Assembly (NCBI GenBank): GCA_951812805.1
Contig: CATOSZ010000003.1
Coordinates: 512,557 to 576,556, forward strand
Source of the DNA: an uncultured Alphaproteobacteria bacterium
GTDB taxonomy: Bacteria; Pseudomonadota; Alphaproteobacteria; GCA-2731375
Direction of reading: 5' to 3'
DNA length: 64,000 nt
The notes under the pieces were generated by a model. It was not told the origin of the DNA and made no database searches. It worked only from the letters and a program-made list of their open reading frames with translations. Below, one piece after another: positions 45,555 to 54,583 of the stretch (the first letter of the stretch is position 1; the number at the start of each line of letters is the position of its first letter). The translations under genes were made by a program, and so were the position numbers.

Positions 45555-45637
45555 CGGCATCACTGGCGATGTGGCCAGGGCCGTCGGCAGCGTGATCGGC
45601 ATCGTCGCATATCCGGCAACCGACTGAGGACGGAACC

Positions 45638-46792
45638 ATGCCCCTGCATTTCAGCGAAGCGGAACTCACCGCCCGGCGCGACGCGACGATCGCGGAACTC
45701 GCGCGACGCGGCCTCGACGGTCTGCTGATCTTCCGCCAGGAGAGCATGTTCTACCTGACCGGCTACGACACCTTCGGGTTTTGCTTTTTCCAATGCCTCT
45801 ATCTCGGCGCCGACGGATCGCTGGTCCTGCTGACCCGCGCGCCGGACCTGCGCCAGGCCCGCCACACCTCGATGATTTCCGACATCCGCGTCTGGGTCGA
45901 CAGCGCTGACAGCACGCCGGAAGCCGAACTTCGCACCCTGCTCGCCGAATACGGCGGCGAGGGCAAGCGGCTCGGCCTCGAGCTCGACGCCTATGGCCTG
46001 ACCGCGGCCGTCGGCCGGCGCCTCGAGGCGGCGCTCGCCGGCTTCGCCGAGCTGGAAGACGCGAGCGACCTGGTAAGCCGCCAACGTCTGGTCAAGAGCG
46101 CGGCCGAAATCGCCTATGTGCGGGAAGCGGCGCGGCTCGGCGACCTGGCGCTGGACGAGGCGGCGCGGCTCTGCCGTCCCGGCGCCTTCGAAGGCGACAT
46201 TCTCGCCGCCATGCAGGGCGCGGTGTTCGCCGGCGGCGGCGACTATCCGGGCAACGAGTTCATCATCGGCTCCGGCCCGGGCGCCCTGCTGGTACGCTAT
46301 TTCACCGGCCGGCGGCACCTGGAAACGGGCGATCAACTGACGCTGGAGTTCGCGGGCGCCTATCGCCACTACCATGCCTGCCTGATGCGCACCCTGCTGA
46401 CCGGCCCGGCCGATCCGCGCAGCCGCCACATGCACGAGGCCGCGGCCGAAGCGCTGGACGCCTGCCGGACGGCGTTGCGCCCGGGACGCCCCATCGGCGA
46501 GGTTTTCAAGGCCCATGCCCGCGTGCTGGATGCGGCCGGCTATCGCGATCATCGGATGAACGCCTGCGGCTACAGCCTCGGCGCCACCTTCGCGCCGATC
46601 TGGATGGACTGGCCGATGTTCTACGCCGGCAATTCGGTCGAGGCGGCGCCGGGCATGGTGTTCTTCATTCACATCATCCTCGCCGACAGCGACAACCATC
46701 TGGCCATGACGCTCGGCGAAACGGTGCTGGTGACGGCCGAGGGCAACGAACGGCTGAGCACGGCGTCGCTGGACCTGGTCGTCAACAGCTGA
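45638..46792 (+). CDS. Second M24-family hydrolase with lost metal ligands
   Basis: The protein is 384 aa. The N-terminal creatinase domain has GLLIFRQESMFYLTGYDTFG and the C-terminal domain LTLEFAGAYRHYHACLMRTL. The M24 ligand positions read E, C, Y, H and G (LEFAG; YHACLMRT; GYSLG; FIHII; LGETV) in place of D, D, H, E, E. Metallopeptidase activity is therefore unlikely and a creatinase-like C-N hydrolase fits better. It follows the transporter operon by 83 bp and may hydrolyse the imported compound. Its substrate cannot be read from sequence. Confidence 0.8.
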   Translation: MPLHFSEAELTARRDATIAELARRGLDGLLIFRQESMFYLTGYDTFGFCFFQCLYLGADGSLVLLTRAPDLRQARHTSMISDIRVWVDSADSTPEAELRTLLAEYGGEGKRLGLELDAYGLTAAVGRRLEAALAGFAELEDASDLVSRQRLVKSAAEIAYVREAARLGDLALDEAARLCRPGAFEGDILAAMQGAVFAGGGDYPGNEFIIGSGPGALLVRYFTGRRHLETGDQLTLEFAGAYRHYHACLMRTLLTGPADPRSRHMHEAAAEALDACRTALRPGRPIGEVFKAHARVLDAAGYRDHRMNACGYSLGATFAPIWMDWPMFYAGNSVEAAPGMVFFIHIILADSDNHLAMTLGETVLVTAEGNERLSTASLDLVVNS

Positions 46793-46874
46793 CCCGACAC
46801 GGCGATTAGCGGTCTGTTAACCATCAACCGCTTACGGTTCCCGGCGACGGTGAGTATCCGAAGGGGACCGAGCC

Positions 46875-48053
46875 ATGACGGCTGCAACGGCGACGATCAT
46901 CGCGCCCGACGCGCCCGTCGAACGGATCGCCCTGTCGGTCCCGGACATCGGTGAGCACGAACAGCGCTTCGTCGACGAGGCCTTCGCGGGCAATTGGATC
47001 GGCCCCTTGGGACCAAATCTCGACGCGTTCGAACGGGAACTCGCCGCACGGGTCGGCGCGGGCAAGGCGCTTGCCGTCTCCTCGGGCACCGCCGGGCTGC
47101 ACCTCGCCCTGCGGTGTCTGGGCGTGGGATCGGAGGATCGCGTCTTCTGCTCGAGCCTGACCTTCGCCGCCAGCGTCAATCCCATTCGCTACCTCGGCGC
47201 CGAACCGGTATTCGTCGATTCCGATCCGGACACCTGGTGCATGTCGCCCCGGGCCCTGGAGCGGGCGCTGCAGGCCGCACAGCGCAAAGGGCGCCTGCCC
47301 AAGGTGGTTCTGGTCGTCAATCTATATGGACAAAGTGCCGATTTCCGGGCGATCGAAAGCCTATGCGGTTCCTATGGCGTGCCAATCGTCGAGGACGCGG
47401 CGGAGTCGCTCGGCGCGACTTTCGAGGCCCGCGCGAGCGGCACGATCGGCCGCATCGGCGTCTACTCCTTCAATGGCAACAAGATCATCACGACCGGCGG
47501 CGGCGGTGCCATCGTCTCCGACGACGTCGCCTTGGTCGATCGGGCGCGTCATCTCGCGACGCAGGCACGGGAAGCCAGGCCGGAATACCATCATCTGGAG
47601 GTCGGCTATAACTACCGGATGAGCAACGTACAGGCGGGCATCGGACGCGGGCAGCTGCGCGTGCTCGACGCGCGAATTGCCGCCCGGCGCGGCGTCTTCG
47701 ACCGCTACCGAAAACTGTTGGCCCACATTCCCGAGATCACCTGGATGCCCGAGGCCCCCTTCGGGCAGTCAAGCCGCTGGCTCAGCGTCGCGACGCTGAC
47801 GTCGGGCGGCGCGGCGACCCGAGACGCCCTGCTGGCGTCATTGGACGGCGCGGGCATCGAAGCCCGTCACGTCTGGAAACCCATGCACAGGCAGCCGGTG
47901 TTCGAAGCCTATGACTACATACCGCACGAGGTGGGTTTCAGCGTCAGCGACCGGTTGTATGGGACCGGATTTTGTTTGCCGTCGAGTTCGAGCTTGACCG
48001 AAGCGCAGCAGCACCGCGTCGTCCACGCCATCGACGCCGCGCTTGCACCATGA
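46875..48053 (+). CDS. DegT/DnrJ/EryC1-family sugar aminotransferase
   Basis: The protein is 392 aa. The PLP-binding Lys lies in the motif YSFNGNKIITTGGGG. Other family marks are SSGTAGLHLALRCLG, VPIVEDAAESLGATF and NYRMSNVQAGIGRGQL. The family transaminates keto-sugars on nucleotide carriers, building amino sugars for surface polysaccharide or glycosylation. ManC lies 1.1 kb away, although an LLM gene intervenes, so a shared polysaccharide role is possible. It starts with AAGGGGAC upstream of ATG 46875. Confidence 0.9.
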   Translation: MTAATATIIAPDAPVERIALSVPDIGEHEQRFVDEAFAGNWIGPLGPNLDAFERELAARVGAGKALAVSSGTAGLHLALRCLGVGSEDRVFCSSLTFAASVNPIRYLGAEPVFVDSDPDTWCMSPRALERALQAAQRKGRLPKVVLVVNLYGQSADFRAIESLCGSYGVPIVEDAAESLGATFEARASGTIGRIGVYSFNGNKIITTGGGGAIVSDDVALVDRARHLATQAREARPEYHHLEVGYNYRMSNVQAGIGRGQLRVLDARIAARRGVFDRYRKLLAHIPEITWMPEAPFGQSSRWLSVATLTSGGAATRDALLASLDGAGIEARHVWKPMHRQPVFEAYDYIPHEVGFSVSDRLYGTGFCLPSSSSLTEAQQHRVVHAIDAALAP

Positions 48054-48093
48054 GGCACCGTATCAACACTCCGTCATCTCCGGTCCCACCGCG

Positions 48094-49089
48094 CTACCGC
48101 GGCGCACAGCCCCGAATCGCCGCTTCGAACACCGCCTTGGCCCCCGGCCCGCGGGCGAAGGGGCTGATGATCGGAAGATCGATGCCCGAGGCGCGATACT
48201 CTTCGATCCGCTCGCGGCATTCCTCCGGCCGGCCGGCGACGGAGGTTGCCTGGACCATCGCGTCGCTCACCGCGCGGATGGCGTCGTCGCGATTTCCGCG
48301 CGCCCAGGCCTCCTGGATCGCGGCCGCCTCCGCCTCGAAGCCGTGTTCGGCCAGCAGGCGGTTGTAGCGCGGGAAGAAGCCGGCATAGAGCGCAAGGCCG
48401 GGTCGCATGAGGTCGAGGGCTTCGGCCCGGTCGTCCGCCACCGCCGTCGGCAGCAGGGTGGTGATCTCGATACTCGAGGCGTCCCGCCCGACTCGCGCCG
48501 CGCCCTCGGCCAGATGGCGGCGCACGCGGGCCGCCGTCTCGGTGCTGGAGCGGGTGAGGATGATGCCGTCGGCCAATTCGCCGGTGACCTGGATCATCTT
48601 CTCGAAGACGGCGGCGGTATAGATCGGCAGGTCCGCGCGCAACGGTTGGAACCAGAGGTCGAAGCTTTCGATGCGGATCGTCTCGCCGAGACAGCGCGCC
48701 TCGCCGTCGCGTAACAAGGCTCGGATCAGCTCGATCGTCTCCCGCGTGCGGGTGATCGGCTTGCCGTAGGGCACGCCGTGTTCGGGCTCCACCTGCACTT
48801 TGTGCGAGCTGCCGAGCCCCAACACGAAGCGGCCACCGGAAAGCTGGTCGACCGTCGCCGCCGCCATGGCGAGGGTCGGCGCCGTGCGGACGTAGACACT
48901 GGAGATCGCCGTGCCGAGACGGATCTCCGTCGTCGCGACGGCGGCGGCCGAGAGGATGGCGAACTGGTCGCCGCCGTGGCCTTCCGCCGCCCAGGCCGAC
49001 TCGTAGCCCAGCGATTCGGCGAGCTGCATGCATTCGACGATCTCGCTGGCGTTGGGTCCGCCCGAAAACCCGATTCCGATCCGCGACAT
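48094..49089 (-). CDS. LLM-class flavin-dependent oxidoreductase
   Basis: The protein is 331 aa. The luciferase-like TIM barrel is seen in ESLGYESAWAAEGHGGDQFA, VATTEIRLGTAISSVYVRTA and LSGGRFVLGLGSSHKVQVEP. The C-terminal part includes GRPEECRERIEEYRASGID. Such enzymes use F420 or FMN; the Mer-like features favour F420, but this is uncertain. Convergent with the aminotransferase and divergent from manC. Confidence 0.85.
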   Translation of the reverse strand: MSRIGIGFSGGPNASEIVECMQLAESLGYESAWAAEGHGGDQFAILSAAAVATTEIRLGTAISSVYVRTAPTLAMAAATVDQLSGGRFVLGLGSSHKVQVEPEHGVPYGKPITRTRETIELIRALLRDGEARCLGETIRIESFDLWFQPLRADLPIYTAAVFEKMIQVTGELADGIILTRSSTETAARVRRHLAEGAARVGRDASSIEITTLLPTAVADDRAEALDLMRPGLALYAGFFPRYNRLLAEHGFEAEAAAIQEAWARGNRDDAIRAVSDAMVQATSVAGRPEECRERIEEYRASGIDLPIISPFARGPGAKAVFEAAIRGCAPR

Positions 49090-49201
49090 GAAAGCCCTCC
49101 CGCTCCGCCCCGCCGCAAGCTAACGCGGTTGACACCCGAAGCGCAAAACCGGATACCCGAGGAACGCGCGGTGCAGCCGCACACAGTCGACGAGGGAGGC
49201 G

Positions 49202-50647
49202 ATGGCGCGAGCGACGATCCATCCAGTCATCCTCTCCGGCGGCTCCGGCAGCCGGCTGTGGCCGCTATCGCGCCAGGCCCACCCCAAGCAGTTCCAGGCC
49301 GTCGTGGGCTCGGACACGTTGCTGCAGGCCACCGCACGGCGACTGCCCACCGACCTCGATTTCGCCCCTCCCGTCGTCGTCTGCAACGAGGCGCATCGCT
49401 TCCTCGTCGCCGAACAGCTGGCCGACATCGGCGTCACCCCGGCCGGTATCCTGCTGGAGCGGGTCGGCCGCAATACGGCGCCGGCCATCGCCATCGCCAC
49501 GTTGAGAATCACCCGCGAGACGCCGGATGCCCTCGTCGCGTCCTTCGCGTCGGATCACGCGATTGCCGATGACGTCGGATTTCGCCGATCGGTCCGCCAG
49601 GCCGGCGATGTCGCGGTGCGGCACGATCGCATCGTCACCCTCGGCGCGCCAGTAACCTTCGCGCATACCGGCTACGGCTATATTGAGCGTGGCGAAACGC
49701 TTGCCGGCGACGCCCACGGCTACATGGTCGAAAGCTTCGTGGAGAAACCGGACAAGGCCACCGCGCAGGGCTATTGGCAGGGCCGACGGCATGACTGGAA
49801 CGCCTCGATCTTCGTCTTCCGCGCCGGCGTCCTGCTGGCGGAATTCAAGCGCCTGGCGCCCGAGGTTCTGGCCGCCGCCCGCGCCGCCCTCGACGGCGCC
49901 GAGGCGGATCTGGACTTTCTTCGCCTGGACGTCGACGCCTTCGCCGCGGCACCGTCGATCTCTCTCGATCACGCGATCATGGAGAAGACGAGGAATGCGG
50001 CCGTCGTCCCGCTCGATAGCGGCTGGAGCGACCTCGGCGCCTGGGACGAGCTCTGGCACCCGGGCCTCGACCACGACAACGTCTGTAAGGGCGATGTCGT
50101 CGCGCTGGACGTCGAGGGCAGCTACATCCGGGCGGAAAGCCGCCTCGTCGCGGTCCAGGGCCTGCGGGACCTGGTCGTCGTCGAGACGCCGGATGCGGTG
50201 CTGGTCACCCGACGCGGCGGCGGCCAGGACATCCGTACCCTGGTCGACCGCCTCGTGGCGGACGGCCGCGACGAGGCGACCACCCACCCGCGCCAGCACC
50301 GACCCTGGGGACATTTCGAGGGCATGGGTTCCGGCCCCGGCCATCAGGTCAAGCGGTTGACCCTGAAACCCGGCGCCGGCATTTCCTTGCAACGCCATCA
50401 ACACCGGGCCGAGCATTGGGTCGTCGTCTCCGGCACGGCCCGGGTCACGCTGAACGACACGGTGCAAATGCTGGCCGCCAACGAGAGCATCTTCGTACCG
50501 CAGGGCGCCGTCCACCGGCTCGAAAACCCGGGTACAGTGCCGCTGGAGGTGATCGAGGTCCAGACCGGCGACTATCTCGGCGAGGACGACATCGAACGTT
50601 TCGAAGACCGCTACAACCGGGTATCGGACGGGGAGGAGGCGACATGA
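49202..50647 (+). CDS. manC: Mannose-1-phosphate guanylyltransferase / mannose-6-phosphate isomerase
   Basis: The protein is 481 aa, the normal bifunctional length. The N-terminal nucleotidyltransferase has VILSGGSGSRLWPLSRQAHP and the FVEKPDKATA motif. The isomerase domain has the type II cupin RPWGHFEGM, PGAGISLQRHQHRAEHWVVV and VPQGAVHRLENPG. It makes GDP-mannose in the cytoplasm for polysaccharide or glycan synthesis. It overlaps the TauD gene by 4 bp, which links sugar-nucleotide and dioxygenase genes in one transcript. Confidence 0.93.
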   Translation: MARATIHPVILSGGSGSRLWPLSRQAHPKQFQAVVGSDTLLQATARRLPTDLDFAPPVVVCNEAHRFLVAEQLADIGVTPAGILLERVGRNTAPAIAIATLRITRETPDALVASFASDHAIADDVGFRRSVRQAGDVAVRHDRIVTLGAPVTFAHTGYGYIERGETLAGDAHGYMVESFVEKPDKATAQGYWQGRRHDWNASIFVFRAGVLLAEFKRLAPEVLAAARAALDGAEADLDFLRLDVDAFAAAPSISLDHAIMEKTRNAAVVPLDSGWSDLGAWDELWHPGLDHDNVCKGDVVALDVEGSYIRAESRLVAVQGLRDLVVVETPDAVLVTRRGGGQDIRTLVDRLVADGRDEATTHPRQHRPWGHFEGMGSGPGHQVKRLTLKPGAGISLQRHQHRAEHWVVVSGTARVTLNDTVQMLAANESIFVPQGAVHRLENPGTVPLEVIEVQTGDYLGEDDIERFEDRYNRVSDGEEAT

Positions 50648-51528
50648 AGCTGACGCCGCTCACCGACGTCTTCGGGATGGAAGTCGGCGACGTGCACCTT
50701 ACCCCGGATCTCGACGACGAGACCTTTGCCGGGATCGAGCGGGCCTTCGAGGAACATTCCCTGCTGTTGTTCCGGAACCAGGAGATGGACGAGGCGGCAC
50801 AGGTCGCCTTCTCGCGTCGTTTCGGGCCGTTGGAATCGACGCTCGCCGGTGTCGCCGGGGCCGGCGGCGAGATCGTCCGCGTCTCCAACCTGATGCCGGA
50901 CGGCAGCCTGAAGGCGCCGACCTCCCACCTCGCCCTCTTCGTCCGGGCGAACCTGTTCTGGCATACCGACAGTTCCTTCAAGGCAACGCCGGCCAAGGCC
51001 TCGCTGCTGTTCGCCCGCATCATCCCCGAGGCCGGCGGCGACACGGAGTTCGCCTCGACCCGCGCCGCCTACGAAACCCTGCCCGCGGCGCGCCGGGCAC
51101 GGCTGGACCGCATGATCGCCATGCACTCGATCGCCCACAGCCGCGACAAAATCGACCCCACCGCGACCACGGCGGAACAGCGCGCGGCTTTGCCGCCGGT
51201 CCCGCAGGCCCTGGTCCGCGAGAATCCGGTGACCGGCCGGCGCAGCCTGCTGATCGGCGCCCATGTCACCGACGTCGTCGGTCTGGAGATCTCGATGAGC
51301 GACGCCCTGCTGGCCGAGCTGGAGGCGCTCGCGACCCGGCCCGGTCATACCTGGCGACATTCCTGGCGGGCGGGCGACATGATCATGTGGGACAACCGCG
51401 CGGTGCTGCACCGCGGCCACCCTTACGACGAAGTGGCGAGCCGGCGCCTGCTGACCCGCACCACGCTGGCCGGCGCCGGTCCGACGGTCGAGGCCGGCAC
51501 CATTATCGAGGCGAGGAGCCGGACATGA
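50644..51528 (+). CDS. TauD/TfdA-family Fe(II)/2-oxoglutarate dioxygenase
   Basis: The protein is 294 aa. The HxD pair is in NLFWHTDSSFK and the distal His in NRAVLHRGHPYDE, with Arg (RLLTRTTLAG) for 2-oxoglutarate. The N-terminal EEHSLLLFRNQEMDEAAQVA is characteristic. It starts ATG 50644 inside the manC stop and overlaps the CoA-transferase gene by 4 bp. It hydroxylates an unknown substrate with 2-oxoglutarate and oxygen. Confidence 0.88.
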   Translation: MKLTPLTDVFGMEVGDVHLTPDLDDETFAGIERAFEEHSLLLFRNQEMDEAAQVAFSRRFGPLESTLAGVAGAGGEIVRVSNLMPDGSLKAPTSHLALFVRANLFWHTDSSFKATPAKASLLFARIIPEAGGDTEFASTRAAYETLPAARRARLDRMIAMHSIAHSRDKIDPTATTAEQRAALPPVPQALVRENPVTGRRSLLIGAHVTDVVGLEISMSDALLAELEALATRPGHTWRHSWRAGDMIMWDNRAVLHRGHPYDEVASRRLLTRTTLAGAGPTVEAGTIIEARSRT

Positions 51529-52916
51529 CCCGTGACGTTCTCGAAGCCCTCTGGACCGGCGTCGGCGGCGCCCCCGACGCGCTGTCGCGCCTGGACCTCG
51601 CAGGCGAAGCGCCGGTGTTGCCGTCCTCCTACAAGGTGGCGGAGCTCGCCCAGGCCTCGATCGCCGCCGCCGGCCTCGCCGCGGCCGAGCTGCATCGCCT
51701 GCGGGGCGGGCCGGCGCAGCGCGTCGCCGTCGACCAACGCGCGGCCGAGATCGAGTTCTTGAGCGAGCGCTATCTCCGCGTCGACGACGGCCCGCCGCCG
51801 GACCTTTGGGACAAGATCGCCGGCACCTACCGCTGCGGCGACGGGCGCTGGGTCCGCATTCACACCAACTTCCCCCATCATCGCGACGCGGCGCTGGAGA
51901 TCCTCGGCTGCGCGCACGACAAGGCGGCGGTCCGCGACGCCTTCGGCGCCTGGGAGGCCGAGGCGTTCGAGACGGCAGCGGCGGAGCGTGGCGCCATCGC
52001 CTCGATGATGCGTAGGAGCGAAGAATGGGTCGTCCATCCCCAGGGGGCCGCCATCGCTGGCCTGCCCCTGGTGACGATCGAACGGATCGGCGAGGCGCCG
52101 ACCCGGCCGCGCGGCGTCGGCGAGCGGCCGCTTTCCGGCGTCCGGGTGCTCGACTTCACGCGGATCATCGCCGGCCCGGTCTGCGGACGGACCCTGGCGG
52201 CGCATGGTGCGGATGTCCTGCTGGTGACGGCGCCGCACCTGCCGTCCTCGGAACCGCTGGTGATCGACACCGGACGCGGCAAGCTCAGCTGTTCGCTCGA
52301 CCTGCGCCGGGCGGACGAGCGGGCCCGGGCGGAGGCGCTGCTGGCCGAGGCCGACGTCCTGGTGCAGGGCTACCGCCCGGGCGCCATCGCCGGCCACGGC
52401 CTGACGCCGGAACGGGCGGCGGAATTGAGCCCGGGCATCGTCTACGTCTCGCTGTCCGCCTTCGGCCATGCGGGTCCCTGGCAGGGCAAGCGCGGCTTCG
52501 ATTCGATCGTGCAGACGGCGAGCGGCATCAACCATGGCGAGGCGACGGCGTCCGGCATCGAGGGCCCGAAGCCGCTGCCCTGCCAGGCGCTGGATCATGC
52601 GTCGGGCTATTTGCTGGCCTTGGGCGCGATGACGGCGCTCGCCCGGCAGACGAGGGAGGGGGGAAGCTGGCACGTCCGCGTGGCACTCGCCCGCACCGGG
52701 CACTGGCTGCAGTCGCTCGGCCGAGCCGACGACGGCTTCGGGGTCGAAGCGCCGGCCGAGGACGCGGTCGCGGATCTTCTGGAGGCGAGCGAGAGCGGTT
52801 TCGGCCGCCTGACGGCCGTCCGCCATGCGGCACGGCTCTCCGAAACGCCGGCCCGCTGGAGCCGGCCATCCGTGCCGCTCGGCAGCCATGCGCCGGAGTG
52901 GCCCGCGCGCGGCTGA
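51525..52916 (+). CDS. Family III CoA-transferase (CaiB/BaiF)
   Basis: The protein is 463 aa, a little above the 400-aa norm because of an N-terminal extension of about 200 residues before the conserved LSGVRVLDFTRIIAGPVC. The core continues with CSLDLRRADERARAEALLAE, DVLVQGYRPGAIAGHGL and GIVYVSLSAFGHAGPWQGK. The C-terminal domain is shortened. The expected catalytic Asp after PGFD-type motifs is in KRGFDSIVQTASG. The family exchanges CoA between carboxylic acids. The rearranged layout suggests a circular permutation-like or unusual subfamily. Confidence 0.72.
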   Translation: MTRDVLEALWTGVGGAPDALSRLDLAGEAPVLPSSYKVAELAQASIAAAGLAAAELHRLRGGPAQRVAVDQRAAEIEFLSERYLRVDDGPPPDLWDKIAGTYRCGDGRWVRIHTNFPHHRDAALEILGCAHDKAAVRDAFGAWEAEAFETAAAERGAIASMMRRSEEWVVHPQGAAIAGLPLVTIERIGEAPTRPRGVGERPLSGVRVLDFTRIIAGPVCGRTLAAHGADVLLVTAPHLPSSEPLVIDTGRGKLSCSLDLRRADERARAEALLAEADVLVQGYRPGAIAGHGLTPERAAELSPGIVYVSLSAFGHAGPWQGKRGFDSIVQTASGINHGEATASGIEGPKPLPCQALDHASGYLLALGAMTALARQTREGGSWHVRVALARTGHWLQSLGRADDGFGVEAPAEDAVADLLEASESGFGRLTAVRHAARLSETPARWSRPSVPLGSHAPEWPARG

Positions 52917-52925
52917 CGCGGTAAT

Positions 52926-52947
52926 CTCCCGCCGACACAAGCGGGAG
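52926..52947 (+). promoter_or_regulatory. Hairpin enclosing the PhyH gene ribosome-binding site
   Basis: CTCCCGC (52926-52932) pairs with GCGGGAG (52941-52947), which contains the GGGAGGA-like site 11 nt before ATG 52959. Pairing could hide the ribosome-binding site. Confidence 0.4.
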
Positions 52948-52958
52948 GAAGCAAAGCC

Positions 52959-53819
52959 ATGCGTAAATTGACCGAACAGCAGCGCCGCGATTGGGCGATC
53001 AACGGCTATATCCAGCTCGAAGGCGTGTTCGACGCCGAGGAAGTCGACTTCTTCAACCGCGAACTCGACCTCTTGCGGGCCAAGCCCGGCTACGAGCCGC
53101 AGCCCGATATTCTGCCGCGCGGGCACTACGGCTGGGTGCCGCAATCGGCGAGCCAGGATCCCGAGGCCTTCATGGACCGGCGCGATATCCTGCCCTATCA
53201 CGACGCCTTCATCCAGCTGATGGACCGGCCGGAGGTCTTCGATCTCGTCGTCGACATCATGGGGCCGCATCTCCTGCTGTCGATGTCGCAGGCGATCGTC
53301 CGCGCCTCGACCACGGAGTTTCCGGGCTACACCCACACCGACGGCGGCGAGGCGCTGCGCGAGATCCGGGTGACCGAGACCAGCCGGCCGCTCGCCATGA
53401 AGGCACTCTATCTGCTCTCGGACGTCGACGGGCCCGATTGCGGCAACTTCACCGTCTTCCCCGGCAGCCACATGCGCCCCTTCCCGACCGACGGGGACGG
53501 CGTCGCCGAAGTCTCGCCGAAGACGCCGGGCGCCGTGCCGCTCATCGGCAAGGCCGGCGATTGCTTCCTGTTCTCGCACTCGCTCTGGCACGGCCCCTCG
53601 CCCAACCATTCGGGCCACGGGCGCAAGACCCTGCTCTACAACTATTGCCAGATGTTCCTGCGGTCCTACGACTTCGAGACCATCTCGGACGTCCGCGACC
53701 GCTGCACGCCGCGCCAGCGCCGCCTGCTGGGCGACCTCGGCTACGACTTCCGTCCGGGCTCCTACTTCTACGTGCCGCAGGACCAGGAAGCGGTCATCAC
53801 CCAGGCGCAGGCCTCGTGA
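52959..53819 (+). CDS. Phytanoyl-CoA dioxygenase (PhyH) family protein
   Basis: The protein is 286 aa. The HxD pair is in GYTHTDGG and the distal His in SLWHGPSPNHSGHGRKTLL, whose Arg binds 2-oxoglutarate. The N-terminal RDWAINGYIQLEGVFDAEEV is the PhyH signature. It hydroxylates a small substrate with Fe(II) and 2-oxoglutarate. It overlaps the next gene by 4 bp (GTGA). Family members are abundant in marine and symbiotic bacteria and often act on natural products. Confidence 0.9.
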   Translation: MRKLTEQQRRDWAINGYIQLEGVFDAEEVDFFNRELDLLRAKPGYEPQPDILPRGHYGWVPQSASQDPEAFMDRRDILPYHDAFIQLMDRPEVFDLVVDIMGPHLLLSMSQAIVRASTTEFPGYTHTDGGEALREIRVTETSRPLAMKALYLLSDVDGPDCGNFTVFPGSHMRPFPTDGDGVAEVSPKTPGAVPLIGKAGDCFLFSHSLWHGPSPNHSGHGRKTLLYNYCQMFLRSYDFETISDVRDRCTPRQRRLLGDLGYDFRPGSYFYVPQDQEAVITQAQAS

Positions 53820-54568
53820 GCGGTGCCCGAACGTTCGAACCGGGGGCCTACCGCTACGTCCCCGGTCCGTTCCAGTATTCGGGCGGCGTCGCGGCCGAAC
53901 CGGACCATGGGATCGAGCGGGTGCGCTTTCGCGATCCGCCCGGCATCGCCGAGGGCTTCCAGCGCATCGAGGCACACCTGACGGACATCGGCCGCCCGCT
54001 CACCGCGTTCTGCGCTTGCGAGCTGCGCTCGCCCGCGCCGTTCACCGACCAAGGCTTCATCGACTTCAACCGGGTCTATGTCGGCACGCTGGAACGCTGG
54101 GGCATCTTCCGCGACGACGACAATCCGGTCGCCCGCTCCAACGTCTGCCCGGAGATCGATCCACCGGACGAGCCGCGCTTCGAAGCCTTCTGCTACACGG
54201 TGCCGCGGCCGGGCGCGGCGGGTTCGGAGTTCCATATCGCCGGCTCCGGCGAGGCGCCGGAGGGGCCCGGCAGCTATGCCGAGCGGATCATCCGTCTCGA
54301 CGACCAGTCGGCCGAGGCGATGGCGGAAAAGGCCCGCTATGTGCTGGGCGAGATGGAGCGGCGCATGGGCATCCTCGGCGTCGGCTGGGCCGGCGCCACG
54401 ACGACCCAGGTCTATTCGGTGTACGACATCCATCCCTTCCTCGCGGAGGAGATCATCGCGCGCGGCGCGGCGCCCGCCGGCCTCACCTGGTACTACGCCC
54501 GCCCGCCGGTTCGGGGCCTCGACTACGAGATGGACCTGCGCGGCATCGGCGTCGAACGTTTGCTCTGA
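53816..54568 (+). CDS. Protein of unknown function, co-translated with PhyH
   Basis: The protein is 250 aa from GTG 53816, 4 bp into the PhyH stop. No signal peptide or membrane helix is visible. It has a conserved-looking central segment (FNRVYVGTLERWGIFRDDDN, FCACELRSPAPFTDQG) and ends RPPVRGLDYEMDLRGIGVER. The overall alpha/beta pattern is vaguely like the RidA-type fold, but no catalytic residues can be named. The tight overlap suggests a complex or pathway step with PhyH. Confidence 0.65.
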   Translation: MSGARTFEPGAYRYVPGPFQYSGGVAAEPDHGIERVRFRDPPGIAEGFQRIEAHLTDIGRPLTAFCACELRSPAPFTDQGFIDFNRVYVGTLERWGIFRDDDNPVARSNVCPEIDPPDEPRFEAFCYTVPRPGAAGSEFHIAGSGEAPEGPGSYAERIIRLDDQSAEAMAEKARYVLGEMERRMGILGVGWAGATTTQVYSVYDIHPFLAEEIIARGAAPAGLTWYYARPPVRGLDYEMDLRGIGVERLL

Positions 54569-54583
54569 CAAGGAAGACCGGGA

